Shown piece after piece: positions 42,424 to 52,639 of a stretch of DNA of 64,000 bases (the stretch's first letter is position 1; every line of letters starts with the position of its first letter). The notes beneath the pieces were generated by a model, which ran no database searches, was not told the origin of the DNA, and saw only the letters and a list, made by a program, of their open reading frames with translations. The stretch is from Nocardiopsis metallicus. Its GTDB lineage: Bacteria > Actinomycetota > Actinomycetes > Streptosporangiales > Streptosporangiaceae. Both the position numbers and the translations under genes were made by a program. The stretch covers positions 2,294,001 to 2,358,000 of the forward strand of contig NZ_JACHDO010000001.1 in the NCBI RefSeq assembly GCF_014201115.1, read 5' to 3'.

Positions 42424-43248
42424 TCAGCGGCTGATGTCGTCCGGCCCCCGGGCCGGGCCGTGGTAGAACTCGCGCTCGGGCTCGTCGTCGGGAACCGGCG
42501 GGTAGGTGGGCCCGTCCTCGCCGTGCGCGACGGCTTCGGCGACGGGTATGCCGTGGGACAGCATGGTCTGGGCGACCCGGTTGCGGAGTTCGGGGAGCAT
42601 CGCATACAGCACGTCACCCGGACAGGCGGTGGCGTTGAAGTCCCGGTGCCCCACAATGGCGCTGGGGTTGAGCCGGTAGGCCCCGCACAGCCAGGCCAGG
42701 GTGCCCACCAGCGAGTCGGTCAGGGCCTGGGTCGGGCCCTGGGTCATGTAGGTGCCCTCGTTCTCGATCCCGATACAGGTGCTGTTGTTATTGGCCACGT
42801 GCGCGCCGACCACGTGGCGGCCTGCGGCGATGGATTCGGGGGTGTGGTCCCGGCCCTCCATCAGGTAGCCGCCGCGGCTGATGGTGAGCTGCTGCCCGGT
42901 GTCGATCCAGCCGTTGCTGTCCATGTGGTGGTTCTGGATCGACTTGGACAGGTTGAGGGCGTGGTCGAGCGTGTAGTTGGTGCTGTTGGCGGTGGCGGTG
43001 TGGTGGACGACGACGTAGCTCGGCGCATGCGGCAGCACCTGGATGGCGCCACTCGGCGGACGGGCGTTCCAGGCGCCCCGCCAGTACAGCTGGGGGGCGG
43101 CCTGGGCGCCGGTTTCGGTGCCGGGGTCCGTCGCCGCCGAGACCGGCGAAGCACCGAGGGAGCCCCCGAGCAGCGCCGCACCCGAGGTGAGGGCGGCGCC
43201 GCGCAGAAGAGTTCTCCGGTCCAGGTCGAAACGGGGGATTTCAGCCAT
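42424..43248 (-). CDS. Tat-exported N-acetylmuramoyl-L-alanine amidase (PGRP/Amidase_2)
   Basis: A 274-residue secreted peptidoglycan amidase. The Tat signal DRRTLLRGAALTSGAALLGG is followed by a cleavage-like ASPVSAA. The PGRP domain spans about residues 55-215. Its zinc ligands are seen in YVVVHHTA (His), VGHRDFNATACPGD (His, Cys) and the Tyr/His pattern in between. IGIENEGTY is typical. It would cleave between MurNAc and L-Ala in the cell wall. A Pro/Glu-rich C-tail of about 45 residues has no known domain. It appears monocistronic. Confidence 0.92.
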   Translation of the reverse strand: MAEIPRFDLDRRTLLRGAALTSGAALLGGSLGASPVSAATDPGTETGAQAAPQLYWRGAWNARPPSGAIQVLPHAPSYVVVHHTATANSTNYTLDHALNLSKSIQNHHMDSNGWIDTGQQLTISRGGYLMEGRDHTPESIAAGRHVVGAHVANNNSTCIGIENEGTYMTQGPTQALTDSLVGTLAWLCGAYRLNPSAIVGHRDFNATACPGDVLYAMLPELRNRVAQTMLSHGIPVAEAVAHGEDGPTYPPVPDDEPEREFYHGPARGPDDISR

Positions 43249-43443
43249 GGAAGTCCTTCATCACCAGGATGGTTACTTGCCAGTAGACAGAATCACCCCG
43301 GATTCCACCACCGTCAAAGGGGCCAATCGTTATTTTCTCTGTCCGGATGCGGCCGGAGAATTACAAAAAGGAATCCTGGCTAAAATCCACACAATGATGT
43401 AGCGAGTCGGTCCAGGCCTGAATCAACCGCCCTCCCGTTCCGG

Positions 43444-44832
<1,389 letters not shown>

Positions 44833-44847
44833 GGGGACCTTTCAGAT

Positions 44848-44861
44848 TGGGAGCGCTCCCA
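44848..44861. promoter_or_regulatory. CebR box (TGGGAGCGCTCCCA)
   Basis: A perfect 14-bp palindrome identical to the established CebR cellobiose/cellotriose repressor site of Streptomyces. It lies at -16 from the beta-glucosidase ATG, where a bound repressor would block transcription. It also lies 126 nt upstream of the divergent gene at 44987, which could share it. Confidence 0.85.
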
Positions 44862-44986
44862 GAATGGTCGAAAAGCACAGGACAGGCAACCCCCCGAACC
44901 AGATCGTCCCCGTGACCGTCCCAATCCCCAGCGCGTCCCCCGGCACCCCGTCCCACCCCCGGGCGCGCAGGGAAGGGTAACCAGGC

Positions 44987-46558
44987 ATGAGTTGGACCGA
45001 CTACTCGCAGAACGTGCGCATCAGGGAACTCCAGGAGGACCTGAGCGGCGCATACTCGCAGATGGCCCGTGACCGCAGCCGCATGCGCTCGGAACTGGGC
45101 CGGATCCGGGGCACAATGGAGCAGCGGCTGGACCGGGTCTCGGCCACCCTGGACGCCTTCATCGAACTCAGTGACGTACGCGCCACCCTGGCGATGTTCG
45201 ACAACGCCGCGATAGCCCGGCACCGCACCCTCCAGATGCTGGACGGTGCCGCCCTGCCCTCCCTGGACCTGGAGGACGTGCACGGGTACTGGCTGGTGCC
45301 CGCCGCCCGCGGCCTGCACGCCCTGCTGCGCGATGACCTCAACCAGGCCCGGCTGCGCTTCGACGAGGCGGCCGGGATCGACCTGGAGCGGGCCCGCTAC
45401 TTCGCCGCTCTGGCCTGCGCGCTCACCCGCTCCGAGTACGCGCGCACCCTGGGCGAGAGCGTGTCCGCGGACCTGCTCCCCCATCTGCCCGAGCCCGGGG
45501 TCCAGCTGAACCGCGGTCAGCGCGCGCTGTGGATCCTGACCGCCGACGGCTCCTTCGGCGACGACGCCCGCGAACACCTGCTGCTGTCCACCCTGCGGCT
45601 GTGGTCCGCCGAGAGCGTCCGGGTCCCCCCGGTCGACGAGTGGTCCGCCTCCCCCGGCCCCGCCTCCGGCCGTTCGGGCGGTCGCAAGCCCTCGCTCGGC
45701 ACCGGCAAACTCAGCACCGACGCCACACCCCAGCGGGAGGCCGCCGCCGCTCTCTCCCACCTGCGCGAACGGGTCGCCAAGGTCACCGCCCTGGGCGGTG
45801 AGGACACCCCGATGGAGACGCTGAGCCCCGACGAGGCCAGCTCCGACTTCCTCCGGGACACCCTGCGCCTGCTCGTGGAGGAGGGCAGCCAGGAGGAGGC
45901 TCCCCTGCTGGCCCAGGCCAACCGGCTGCGCGCAGTCATCGAGAACAGCGGCCAGGAGGGTGCCCTCCCCGCCTGGACCGACACCGTCGACAGCGTCGGC
46001 GCCCTCCTGCGCAGGGATCTGATCAGCGAGAGCGCACCCCCGCACCGCCGCACCTTCTCGCTCGTACTCCAGCGCACCGCCGTCCTGGAGACCGCCGAGG
46101 ACCTCATGAGGCGGGCCAGCGCGCCGCTCCCCGAGAAGGCGGAGGCGAACTTCCACGGGGTGAAGGTGAACATCACCGCCTCCGGCCCCGACCGCCGGGA
46201 CGTCGAGCGCTCCCGCCAGCGCCTGCGCGACCGCTCCGCCCCCGACCGGGGCGAGCGGAGCGCCTTCTGGGGATGCGTGGCCGTCGGGGCGGGGCTCTTC
46301 CTGCTGTCCCTGCTGACCATGAACGGCGTCCTGTGGTTCCTGACCCTGGGCGCCGCGGTGGCCGCCGGTTTCACCTTCTTCGCCGCCGAACGGGAGCGCG
46401 ACGACATCGAGGCCATGATCCGGAACCAGAGCCGCAAGCTCGACCAGCAGGTCGACCAGGCCGTGCAGGACTGGCGCAAGGTCCGGAGCGAGGCCGAGGA
46501 GCACGCGGCCGCCGCCCGGAGCGACCTGGCCGAGGTCCACAAGCTGCTCAATCCCTGA
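44987..46558 (+). CDS. Hypothetical membrane protein with N- and C-terminal coiled coils
   Basis: A 523-residue protein that I do not recognise. Residues 8-60 form a charged coiled coil (IRELQEDLSGAYSQMARDRS). A helical domain follows to about 210 with TPR-like spacing. A Gly/Ser/Pro linker (220-245) precedes another helical part. Two adjacent membrane helices lie at about 424-465 (FWGCVAVGAGLFLLSLLTM and VLWFLTLGAAVAAGFTFF). A final coiled coil (KLDQQVDQAVQDWRKVRSEA) ends the protein. The outline recalls scaffold-like or dynamin-associated membrane proteins, but this is only shape. It is divergent from the CebR-controlled gene. Confidence 0.6.
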   Translation: MSWTDYSQNVRIRELQEDLSGAYSQMARDRSRMRSELGRIRGTMEQRLDRVSATLDAFIELSDVRATLAMFDNAAIARHRTLQMLDGAALPSLDLEDVHGYWLVPAARGLHALLRDDLNQARLRFDEAAGIDLERARYFAALACALTRSEYARTLGESVSADLLPHLPEPGVQLNRGQRALWILTADGSFGDDAREHLLLSTLRLWSAESVRVPPVDEWSASPGPASGRSGGRKPSLGTGKLSTDATPQREAAAALSHLRERVAKVTALGGEDTPMETLSPDEASSDFLRDTLRLLVEEGSQEEAPLLAQANRLRAVIENSGQEGALPAWTDTVDSVGALLRRDLISESAPPHRRTFSLVLQRTAVLETAEDLMRRASAPLPEKAEANFHGVKVNITASGPDRRDVERSRQRLRDRSAPDRGERSAFWGCVAVGAGLFLLSLLTMNGVLWFLTLGAAVAAGFTFFAAERERDDIEAMIRNQSRKLDQQVDQAVQDWRKVRSEAEEHAAAARSDLAEVHKLLNP

Positions 46559-46614
46559 GAAGCTGACCTCCTGCCAACCGCACCGGGGGGAGGCCGCCCT
46601 TGGCCTGGACCGGT

Positions 46615-46790
46615 GATCCGAGGACTCCGAAGAGGCGTACACCGCGGCGCCCGGAGGCGGTGGCCGGGGTGGACCCGGGCATCACGTCGCTGGCGGTGGC
46701 CACTGACCCGACGGCCAGGTGCGACAGGTGACCAACCCCAGTTACCTGGGCCGGGATCTGAAACGGCTACGCTGCGACTCCCGGCGGGGC
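46615..46790 (+). pseudogene. TnpB (IS200/IS605/IS607-type) fragment, frameshifted
   Basis: One frame reads PEAVAGVDPGITSLAVATDP (to about 46722) and ends at a stop. The next frame continues VTNPSYLGRDLKRLRCDSRR. Together these match the RuvC-I start of TnpB (GVDxGxxxLAVxSD) and the following NPxxLxxxLKxLxxxQR segment. Only about 55 residues remain and they are out of frame with each other. It is a dead transposon fragment, probably once guided by an omega RNA; no such RNA or repeat end is visible. Confidence 0.6.
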
Positions 46791-46847
46791 ATCGGCGGGC
46801 GGGGCGGCGCCCGCCCGCGAACACGCCGACCGCGGCCCCCGCCCCCG

Positions 46848-46874
46848 GGCACACGCCCCCCGGGGGCGTGTGCC
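46848..46874 (-). terminator. Hairpin terminator of the UnbV/UnbU operon
   Basis: 13-bp perfect arms (46848-46860 with 46862-46874), 36 nt after the last stop of the minus-strand operon. Confidence 0.75.
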
Positions 46875-46909
46875 GCAGTCGGCCTCCAGGGCCGGTGTCC
46901 CGGCCGTGC

Positions 46910-47350
46910 TCAGCCCACGGGTCCGGAACGGCCGACCCACCACGATCGGATGGTCCAGCCGCCCAGCCCCAGGCCGAAGAGGATCAGTCCGGCGGTCATG
47001 ACCCACTCGTTCGAGCCCTCCGGCCCGTACACCCGGTTCGCCGAGCCCACGTCCACAGCGGCGGTCTCCTCACCCACCCGGCAGGTCTGCCGATTCCCGC
47101 CGTAGAGGTAGATGTCCGCGCGTTCGGGGCCGCCGGACTCGGGTGCGTAGGTTCCGTAACAGGTGCAGGACTCGTGGCCCGGATGCTGGACGCAGTCCAG
47201 CATCGTGGCGCTGAAGGTACCGGGGGTCCCGTCCGCGCGGGCCGCGCGCAGACTCCGCTCGACGTTGGCGGCCCCCATGGAGACGATGAGGGCGGCGATC
47301 AGTAACAGGACCACGTTGAACGCCGGGATCCGGCGCCGCCCGCTGTTCAC
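46910..47350 (-). CDS. Small two-TM membrane protein, function unknown
   Basis: A 146-residue protein with a membrane helix at each end (residues 11-27, AFNVVLLLIAALIVSMG, and about 113-132, WVMTAGLILFGLGLGGW). The loop between them has four cysteines (CVQHPGHESCTCYGTY and QTCRVG). With this topology the Cys loop would be external, if the N-terminal basic stretch stays inside. It overlaps the upstream gene by 4 nt. No family recognised; the context ties it to the UnbV/UnbU operon. Confidence 0.6.
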   Translation of the reverse strand: MNSGRRRIPAFNVVLLLIAALIVSMGAANVERSLRAARADGTPGTFSATMLDCVQHPGHESCTCYGTYAPESGGPERADIYLYGGNRQTCRVGEETAAVDVGSANRVYGPEGSNEWVMTAGLILFGLGLGGWTIRSWWVGRSGPVG

Positions 47351-47994
47351 CGGCCCGACCGGGGCGGATCACCGGCGCACGAGCACCGCATCGCCTCGCG
47401 TTCCGCCGGGTTCGGCCGCGAGTGCAGGTACATCGCCACGGCCATCGGGACGAACACGAGCGTGTTGTAGAACAGGTGCAGTTCGACCCGCGGTATCAGC
47501 AGCTGGATCAGGCTGCTGGGGGCGTCCCCGCCACCGAGGTGGACCCCGTTGCTGACCTGGACGAGCAGGATCAGGTGCTCGAAGTGGTGCCAGACCTGGA
47601 TCAGGAGCGAGACCGTCCACCACGTCCTGGCCCTGCCGGTGAACCCGGGCAGCAGGAGCAGGAGCCCGATGAGCATGATCAGGGCGTATCCGTAGTGCAT
47701 CCACTCGGAGGTGACCAGCCACGGGAACGGGATGCCGAGGACGCCCCGGGCCTCCGCCAGCGGCCAGTCGAACACGTAGATCTGAACGGCCTGGGCGATG
47801 TGCTCGGCCCAGTGCGCGATCACGATGACCAGGTACAACTGCAGGCACAGCCGGTGCCGGTCGACGTTCAGCACGTCCATACCCCGGTGGTACCGGTCCG
47901 CCAGGTTCGGACGCCGGGCGGGGGCGTCGGTTTCGGTTGCCTCGGGGGATTCGGAGGCCTTCACGGATGCGGTCGTGGGCGAATCGTCACTCAT
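47347..47994 (-). CDS. Polytopic membrane protein of the UnbV/UnbU operon
   Basis: A 215-residue protein with about four membrane helices (from about residue 50). Many His and Trp residues lie at helix ends: VIVIAHWAEHIAQAVQIYVF, SEWMHYGYALIMLIGLLLLL and LIQVWHHFEHLILLVQVSN. The HxxEH and HHFEH repeats could ligate a metal or heme, but this is only a visual cue. It overlaps unbU by 8 nt and the small membrane protein gene by 4 nt. I do not recognise the family; it may belong to the same membrane assembly as UnbU. Confidence 0.6.
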   Translation of the reverse strand: MSDDSPTTASVKASESPEATETDAPARRPNLADRYHRGMDVLNVDRHRLCLQLYLVIVIAHWAEHIAQAVQIYVFDWPLAEARGVLGIPFPWLVTSEWMHYGYALIMLIGLLLLLPGFTGRARTWWTVSLLIQVWHHFEHLILLVQVSNGVHLGGGDAPSSLIQLLIPRVELHLFYNTLVFVPMAVAMYLHSRPNPAEREAMRCSCAGDPPRSGR

Positions 47995-49051
47995 GGGACT
48001 CCCTGGGTTCGCGGGTGTTCGGGGTGGAGGGTTCCTCGGAGGCCGGCGTTCGGCCGGAACCGGGCGGTGTGGTGACCGGGGGCGGTGCGGTGGCCGCCGC
48101 TCCAGGCACGAAGGGGGCGCCGACCAAGACGAGGCCGCGGAGCACACAGGTGATAACCAGCGCGAAGAAGAGACCGAAGACGATGTTGAAGCTGACCAGG
48201 AGCCCGTACACCATCGCCGTCGTGAAGCCGAACACCATCTGGTTGCGCGGTTTGGAGGGCGTGGTCCCCGGGTCCGTGATCATGTAGTTCGTGAACAGGA
48301 TGAACGCGACACCGGTCATCGGCATCAGTGCCGCCAGGAGCATGTGGTCCAGGAAGAGCCAGCGCAGCACGGCTTGGAGCGCGAACCCGCCCACCCAGGC
48401 GAGGATCAGCGGCCAGCGTTTGGTGAGGTTGACGTTGAGCATGGTCCCGGCCATGAGGATCCCCAGCGGAATCAGCCAGTCCACGGTGCCGAAGGTGTTG
48501 TTCGTGAAGTGGTAGGGCGGTGCGATCCCCACCCACGGGAAGATCAGCAGCGTCACCGCGATCCCGAAGTTCGAGGGGTTGAGGAAGTGCTTCTTGCGGC
48601 CCCTGACCGGCAACCGGAACAGGTACTTGCTACTCACCGCCACGGCCACCGCGAACAGGTACGGCCACAGCGAGGCGTTGCCCCACAGGAGCAGCGCACA
48701 GGCCAGGCCTGCGATGTGGGTGGGCAGCAGGTAGTCGACCATCTTCCCGATGCCGCCGACGTAGCCGGGTTCGCGGCCCTCGGCCCGCGCGTCCAGGGTC
48801 TCCAGGACGAGGTCGAGCGCGTAACCGAAGAGGATCGCCGCGATGGGCGTGATCGGTGACTGCTCGAAGCCGAGGAACAGGTGCCCGAGGAGTGTGAACA
48901 CGGTGATGGAGGTGGCGAACATGCGCAGCGCCTTCAGACGGTGGTCCGCCTTGGGTGGCGCGGCGCTCTGCGGGGGTTGGACCACGGGGGCCTCGTGGGT
49001 ACTCGGCCCCGGTCCCGGGGCCGCACCGCTGTCGGATCTGGTCACCGTCAT
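47987..49051 (-). CDS. unbU: UnbU-like membrane protein (RnfD/NqrB-related)
   Basis: A 354-residue polytopic protein with around nine hydrophobic segments, similar in outline to RnfD/NqrB electron-transport subunits. FLNPSNFGIAVTLLIFPWVG is the conserved NPSN loop and FTNYMITDPGTTPSKPRNQ is the flavin-site-like DPGTTP motif. Proteins of this type, UNBU, are one of the five families of the enediyne warhead cassette; homologues also occur elsewhere. Its start overlaps the unbV stop by 4 nt. A role in export or redox handling of the product is inferred. The C-terminus is Pro-rich. Confidence 0.78.
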   Translation of the reverse strand: MTVTRSDSGAAPGPGPSTHEAPVVQPPQSAAPPKADHRLKALRMFATSITVFTLLGHLFLGFEQSPITPIAAILFGYALDLVLETLDARAEGREPGYVGGIGKMVDYLLPTHIAGLACALLLWGNASLWPYLFAVAVAVSSKYLFRLPVRGRKKHFLNPSNFGIAVTLLIFPWVGIAPPYHFTNNTFGTVDWLIPLGILMAGTMLNVNLTKRWPLILAWVGGFALQAVLRWLFLDHMLLAALMPMTGVAFILFTNYMITDPGTTPSKPRNQMVFGFTTAMVYGLLVSFNIVFGLFFALVITCVLRGLVLVGAPFVPGAAATAPPPVTTPPGSGRTPASEEPSTPNTREPRESHE

Positions 49052-51033
49052 CGGACTACCGCCGTTCCGTCGTCGTCGAGGAGGACCGTGTGAGTACCCG
49101 GTTCCACAACCATCTCGGTGCTGTGCCGTTCGCCCGTGCCGTCCCGCCAGGAGACGGTGATCGGCAGGTCTCCCGAAGGGGCGGCCAGGTGGACGATGGA
49201 GTCGGAGACCCCCACGTGCCCGTTGGCGTGGAAGAGCTCCCTGGTCTGCGGCGGGTGCCCCTCACCGTCCACGCGGACGGACGCTCCGATCGCCGGAGTG
49301 AGGGCGTCGCCGCCCGCGGCCCCCGGCCGGACCAGGCGCAGCACCACGCCGGGCGCGGCGTCGGGGGCCCTGTTCAGCAGGAGCCGGGAGTCCTCCCACT
49401 GGTTGGCGACCACCACGTCCAGCAGTCCGTTGCCGTTGACGTCGCCGAAGGCGAAGGCCCGTGTGACGTCGTACTCGGCGATCCCCACCGCTTCGGCGAG
49501 GTCGGCGTAGGAACCGTCGTCGCCGCGGACCCAGAAGGGGTTGGTCTCGTGTCCGGAAATGTCGTCGCCCTCAGCGAAGTTGGGCCACACACCGGGGTGG
49601 TGGAGCAACTGGTCGTTGCCCATGGCGATCTCCTGGAGCTCCGGCCAGCGCGTGGTCTCCCCCTTGAGGAAGCCGGTGGCCTGGAACAGCTCGTCGGTGC
49701 CGCTGTTGTCGAAGTCGCCCGCCTTGACGTCCCAGGACCATCCGCTGCGCGCGAGCCCCAGCTGTTCGCTGCTCTCGCTGTAGGGGACGGCTCCGTCGAG
49801 GAGGTCGGAGGCCTCGCCGTCGGGGACGAAGGCGAAGTTGCTCTCGTGCAGTGCGTAGGGGCTGGTGATGTTGCTGACCACGATCATCGGCAGTTCGGCG
49901 CCGTCCGCGTAGGTGAAGGCGACGCCCATGCCCTTGAAGGACCCGTTTCCCATGACCTGTGACTTGGGTGTAGCCATGTCCCGGTCGCCCTTCAGCAGTT
50001 CCAGCCGGACGTCGCCCGGGGTGGAGTGGTTGACCAGGAGGCTGTCGTTGCCGAAGTCGTTGCCCAGGTAGATGTCGGGGACCCCGGTGCCGGTCAGGTC
50101 CTGGAAGCCGATCGCCAGTGTCCAGGCGGTCGTGGCCCGCTCCGGGATGGCCGTGCTCGCGTCGGAGACAACGGGAGGCGTGTCCGCCTCACCGGTCGGC
50201 TCGGTGAGCAGGAGGCGGTTGCGTCCGGCGTTGGTGGCCAGGCCCATGCTCTGCTGCATCTGCATGCGCGTCTCGTCGTGGGCGTCGGGGTCCAGGACGC
50301 GCGCACCGTCGGGGAAGTAGTTGCCGACCAGGATGTCGAGGCTGCCGGAGCCGTCCACGTCCGCGACGTTCAGCGAGGTCGTGTTCCAGACCTGCATCGG
50401 TTCGACCAGCTCGTGCGCGGTGAAGTTCTCCGAGGCCGGCACGGCCTCCGGCCCGGCGGTGTTCATGAACAGGACCGGGGAACGGCCCCAGTAGTAGACG
50501 ATGATGTCGAGGTCGCCGTCCTCGTCCAGGTCGGCGGGGACACAGCCCATGGGGGCCATGGTGTGGTCGTAGGGCAGGCCCTCGGGCAGCAGCTCCACGA
50601 CCGGGTAGTCGTCCTCACCGCTTCCGGGGGCGTTGCGCAGGGTCACGCTGTCGTCCCGGGGGTCGACCAGGCAGACGTCCGCGGACTTGCCCAGACCGCG
50701 CAGGTCGAGAAGGGTGCCGCCCGCGCCCACGGCGGAGATCCATCCCCTGAAGTGTTCCAGGTCGGGCGCCACGTCCCGTTCGGAGCGGGCGTCGTCGGGT
50801 TCTGAGTTGAGGTCGAGCGCCTCGAAGGCGAAGGGTGCCGCCCGATCGGTGTGTTCTGACTCGCTCAGTGAGGGGCGGATGGTCATGACACCGACCGCAC
50901 CCATGAGGGCGAGTGCCAGCGCCAGTGTCGCTATGCGGTACATGGAGCCCATGCTTCTCCCATAGGAGTGGAGGAGTTCTGCTTGCGGCGGTTTCGGGGA
51001 GAGCGGGTCAGGGCCACTTCCCGTCTCGTTCAT
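49048..51033 (-). CDS. unbV: UnbV-like exported protein with VCBS/FG-GAP repeats and ASPIC domain
   Basis: A 661-residue secreted or membrane-anchored protein. A membrane helix lies at about 33-52 (IATLALALALMGAVGVMT). The body contains VCBS/FG-GAP repeats with Asp-rich calcium loops: DLDEDGDLDIIVYYWG, DVDGSGSLDILVGNYF, DLTGTGVPDIYLGNDFG and DVNGNGLLDVVVANQW. The C-terminal ASPIC/UnbV domain (about 545-655) has AIGASVRVDG, RELFHANGHVGVSDSIVHL and ITVSWRDGTG. UNBV is a standard member of the enediyne cassette, paired with UNBU. Its biochemical role is unknown. Overlaps with both neighbours by 4 nt. Confidence 0.82.
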   Translation of the reverse strand: MNETGSGPDPLSPKPPQAELLHSYGRSMGSMYRIATLALALALMGAVGVMTIRPSLSESEHTDRAAPFAFEALDLNSEPDDARSERDVAPDLEHFRGWISAVGAGGTLLDLRGLGKSADVCLVDPRDDSVTLRNAPGSGEDDYPVVELLPEGLPYDHTMAPMGCVPADLDEDGDLDIIVYYWGRSPVLFMNTAGPEAVPASENFTAHELVEPMQVWNTTSLNVADVDGSGSLDILVGNYFPDGARVLDPDAHDETRMQMQQSMGLATNAGRNRLLLTEPTGEADTPPVVSDASTAIPERATTAWTLAIGFQDLTGTGVPDIYLGNDFGNDSLLVNHSTPGDVRLELLKGDRDMATPKSQVMGNGSFKGMGVAFTYADGAELPMIVVSNITSPYALHESNFAFVPDGEASDLLDGAVPYSESSEQLGLARSGWSWDVKAGDFDNSGTDELFQATGFLKGETTRWPELQEIAMGNDQLLHHPGVWPNFAEGDDISGHETNPFWVRGDDGSYADLAEAVGIAEYDVTRAFAFGDVNGNGLLDVVVANQWEDSRLLLNRAPDAAPGVVLRLVRPGAAGGDALTPAIGASVRVDGEGHPPQTRELFHANGHVGVSDSIVHLAAPSGDLPITVSWRDGTGERHSTEMVVEPGTHTVLLDDDGTAVVR

Positions 51034-52403
51034 CCGGCCCTTGAGGTGTCGGTCCGGATCGGGGCGCGTTCCCCGGTGCTGCCGTAGGCGCCTCGGATCA
51101 CGCGTAGGGCGACCCCGGGGGTGAGGAGCCGCTCAGGGGGATCGACCAGGCCGATCACTCTCAAGAAGGCCTCGGCGAGTCTCGGGTCGTGGTGCGCCGC
51201 GTAGCGCAGGCGGTCCAAATAGGCGTTGACGAACCGGACCAGGGGTGTGCGTCGCCCTGGCACCTCGGGAAAGGCGAGGTCCCCGCCGACCGCGATCGAC
51301 CAGGCGGGTTCCAAGGCGCGGGAGGCGGCCCGGAAATAGGAGCGGGGCGAGAACGCGTTTCCTCCGGCGAGCTGCTCCCCCAGGACCCGCGCCTGGACCG
51401 CCGCCATGGTCATGCCCTGGCCGTAGACGGGATTGAAGGTGCACAGGGCGTCGCCCACCACGGCCAGTCCAGCGGGCAGGCGCCGCAACCGTTCGTACCT
51501 GCGTCGGACGCTGGCCGGGAAGCGGAAGGTGACAGCTTCTCCCAGGGGTTCGGCGTTCCTGATGGCCTCGTGGACATCCGGCACGGGCAGGGAACGGGTG
51601 TACTCCAGGAAACCCGACAGGTCCGCGGGCGGGGTCTCGCCCAGCACCCCGGTCAAGGACACGCCGCACAGGTCACCTCCCAAAGTGGTCAGGAAGGCGC
51701 CCCGGGGGTGCTTGGGCGTGGCGACGGGGTTGACGGACACGTCCGTGCCGAAGGCGTCGGTGCGCAGCCGGAACCGGCGGGTGGTGTAGGTCAGACCGAT
51801 CTTGACGCTGTCCACGGGGACCCGTCCATAGCCCATCGACTCCAGCCACACGGGGGTGCGTGAGCCCCGGCCCGTGGCGTCGACGACGAGGTCCGCGGGC
51901 AGGACCTCTTCGGGGCCGCCCCCTCTGGACTGGACGCGGACCCCGGTGATCCTGGCGCCCGCGTCGTCGTGCTCCAGGGACACGATGTCGGTGTCCTGAC
52001 GGAACTCCGTGTTGGGCAGGCGCTCCACCCGCGAGCGCACATGGCTCTCCAGGACGGCCCGGTCACCGCCGACCACCATCAGGCCGGTACGCGTCGGCGC
52101 CAGCCGACGCCCGTTGAAGAACCAGCGCAACTGTCCTCCGAGGTCCCCCATGGGGACGCCGGCGTCGAGCATGTCCTGGGTGAGGCCGGGGATCAGGTCC
52201 TCGGCCATGAGCTGGCCGCTCGCGAGGAGTCCGTGCACGTGGTGCCCCTGGGGAACCCCGCGTCGGGGAAGGTTCGTTCCGATCACCTCGTCCCGGTCCA
52301 CCAGGACGACCCGCGGATAGGAGCGGGCGAGAACGTGAGCGGCGAAGAGCCCGGCGATGCTCGCGCCGAGCACCACCGCGGTCCCCTGCCTTGTTCCGTG
52401 CAT
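51030..52403 (-). CDS. FAD-dependent monooxygenase/epoxidase-like protein
   Basis: A 457-residue flavoprotein of the PHBH/squalene-epoxidase-like class. The Rossmann motif is VVLGASIAGLFAAHVLAR, then DLVVDATGRGSRTP (DG-type) and VVGDALCTFNPVYGQGMTMA (GD motif). It would hydroxylate or epoxidise an organic substrate using NAD(P)H and O2. The ATG at 52403 is preferred over one at 52412, which sits directly on the G-run ribosome site. It is the first gene of the operon leading into unbV, with a 236-nt divergent promoter region toward the SgcJ-like gene. Tailoring of the cluster product is inferred. Confidence 0.83.
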   Translation of the reverse strand: MHGTRQGTAVVLGASIAGLFAAHVLARSYPRVVLVDRDEVIGTNLPRRGVPQGHHVHGLLASGQLMAEDLIPGLTQDMLDAGVPMGDLGGQLRWFFNGRRLAPTRTGLMVVGGDRAVLESHVRSRVERLPNTEFRQDTDIVSLEHDDAGARITGVRVQSRGGGPEEVLPADLVVDATGRGSRTPVWLESMGYGRVPVDSVKIGLTYTTRRFRLRTDAFGTDVSVNPVATPKHPRGAFLTTLGGDLCGVSLTGVLGETPPADLSGFLEYTRSLPVPDVHEAIRNAEPLGEAVTFRFPASVRRRYERLRRLPAGLAVVGDALCTFNPVYGQGMTMAAVQARVLGEQLAGGNAFSPRSYFRAASRALEPAWSIAVGGDLAFPEVPGRRTPLVRFVNAYLDRLRYAAHHDPRLAEAFLRVIGLVDPPERLLTPGVALRVIRGAYGSTGERAPIRTDTSRAG

Positions 52404-52639
52404 CTTGTCCATCCCCCCAGGAGGTTTCTTTAACGAAGAACAGGTATTCCCCGCTTCTCTGCTCAATCGAATCTCGCACCCGGTCAGCGGATCCCGCATC
52501 TTCGAAATTGCGGTCACCGATGTGATCGGGAATTATCCGGGCGGGGCAATCGAGAAGACGTAATACAAACATCTGGGCAGTGACGATGAGCACGCATCAA
52601 CATTCGGGTTTCTGCCCGAGGTTCAGGAGGAATACAACC

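Noticed and set aside
46640..46700. A functional TnpB or guide RNA system
   Set aside because: Only about 55 codons of the gene remain, in two frames, with no left or right end and no full RuvC triad.
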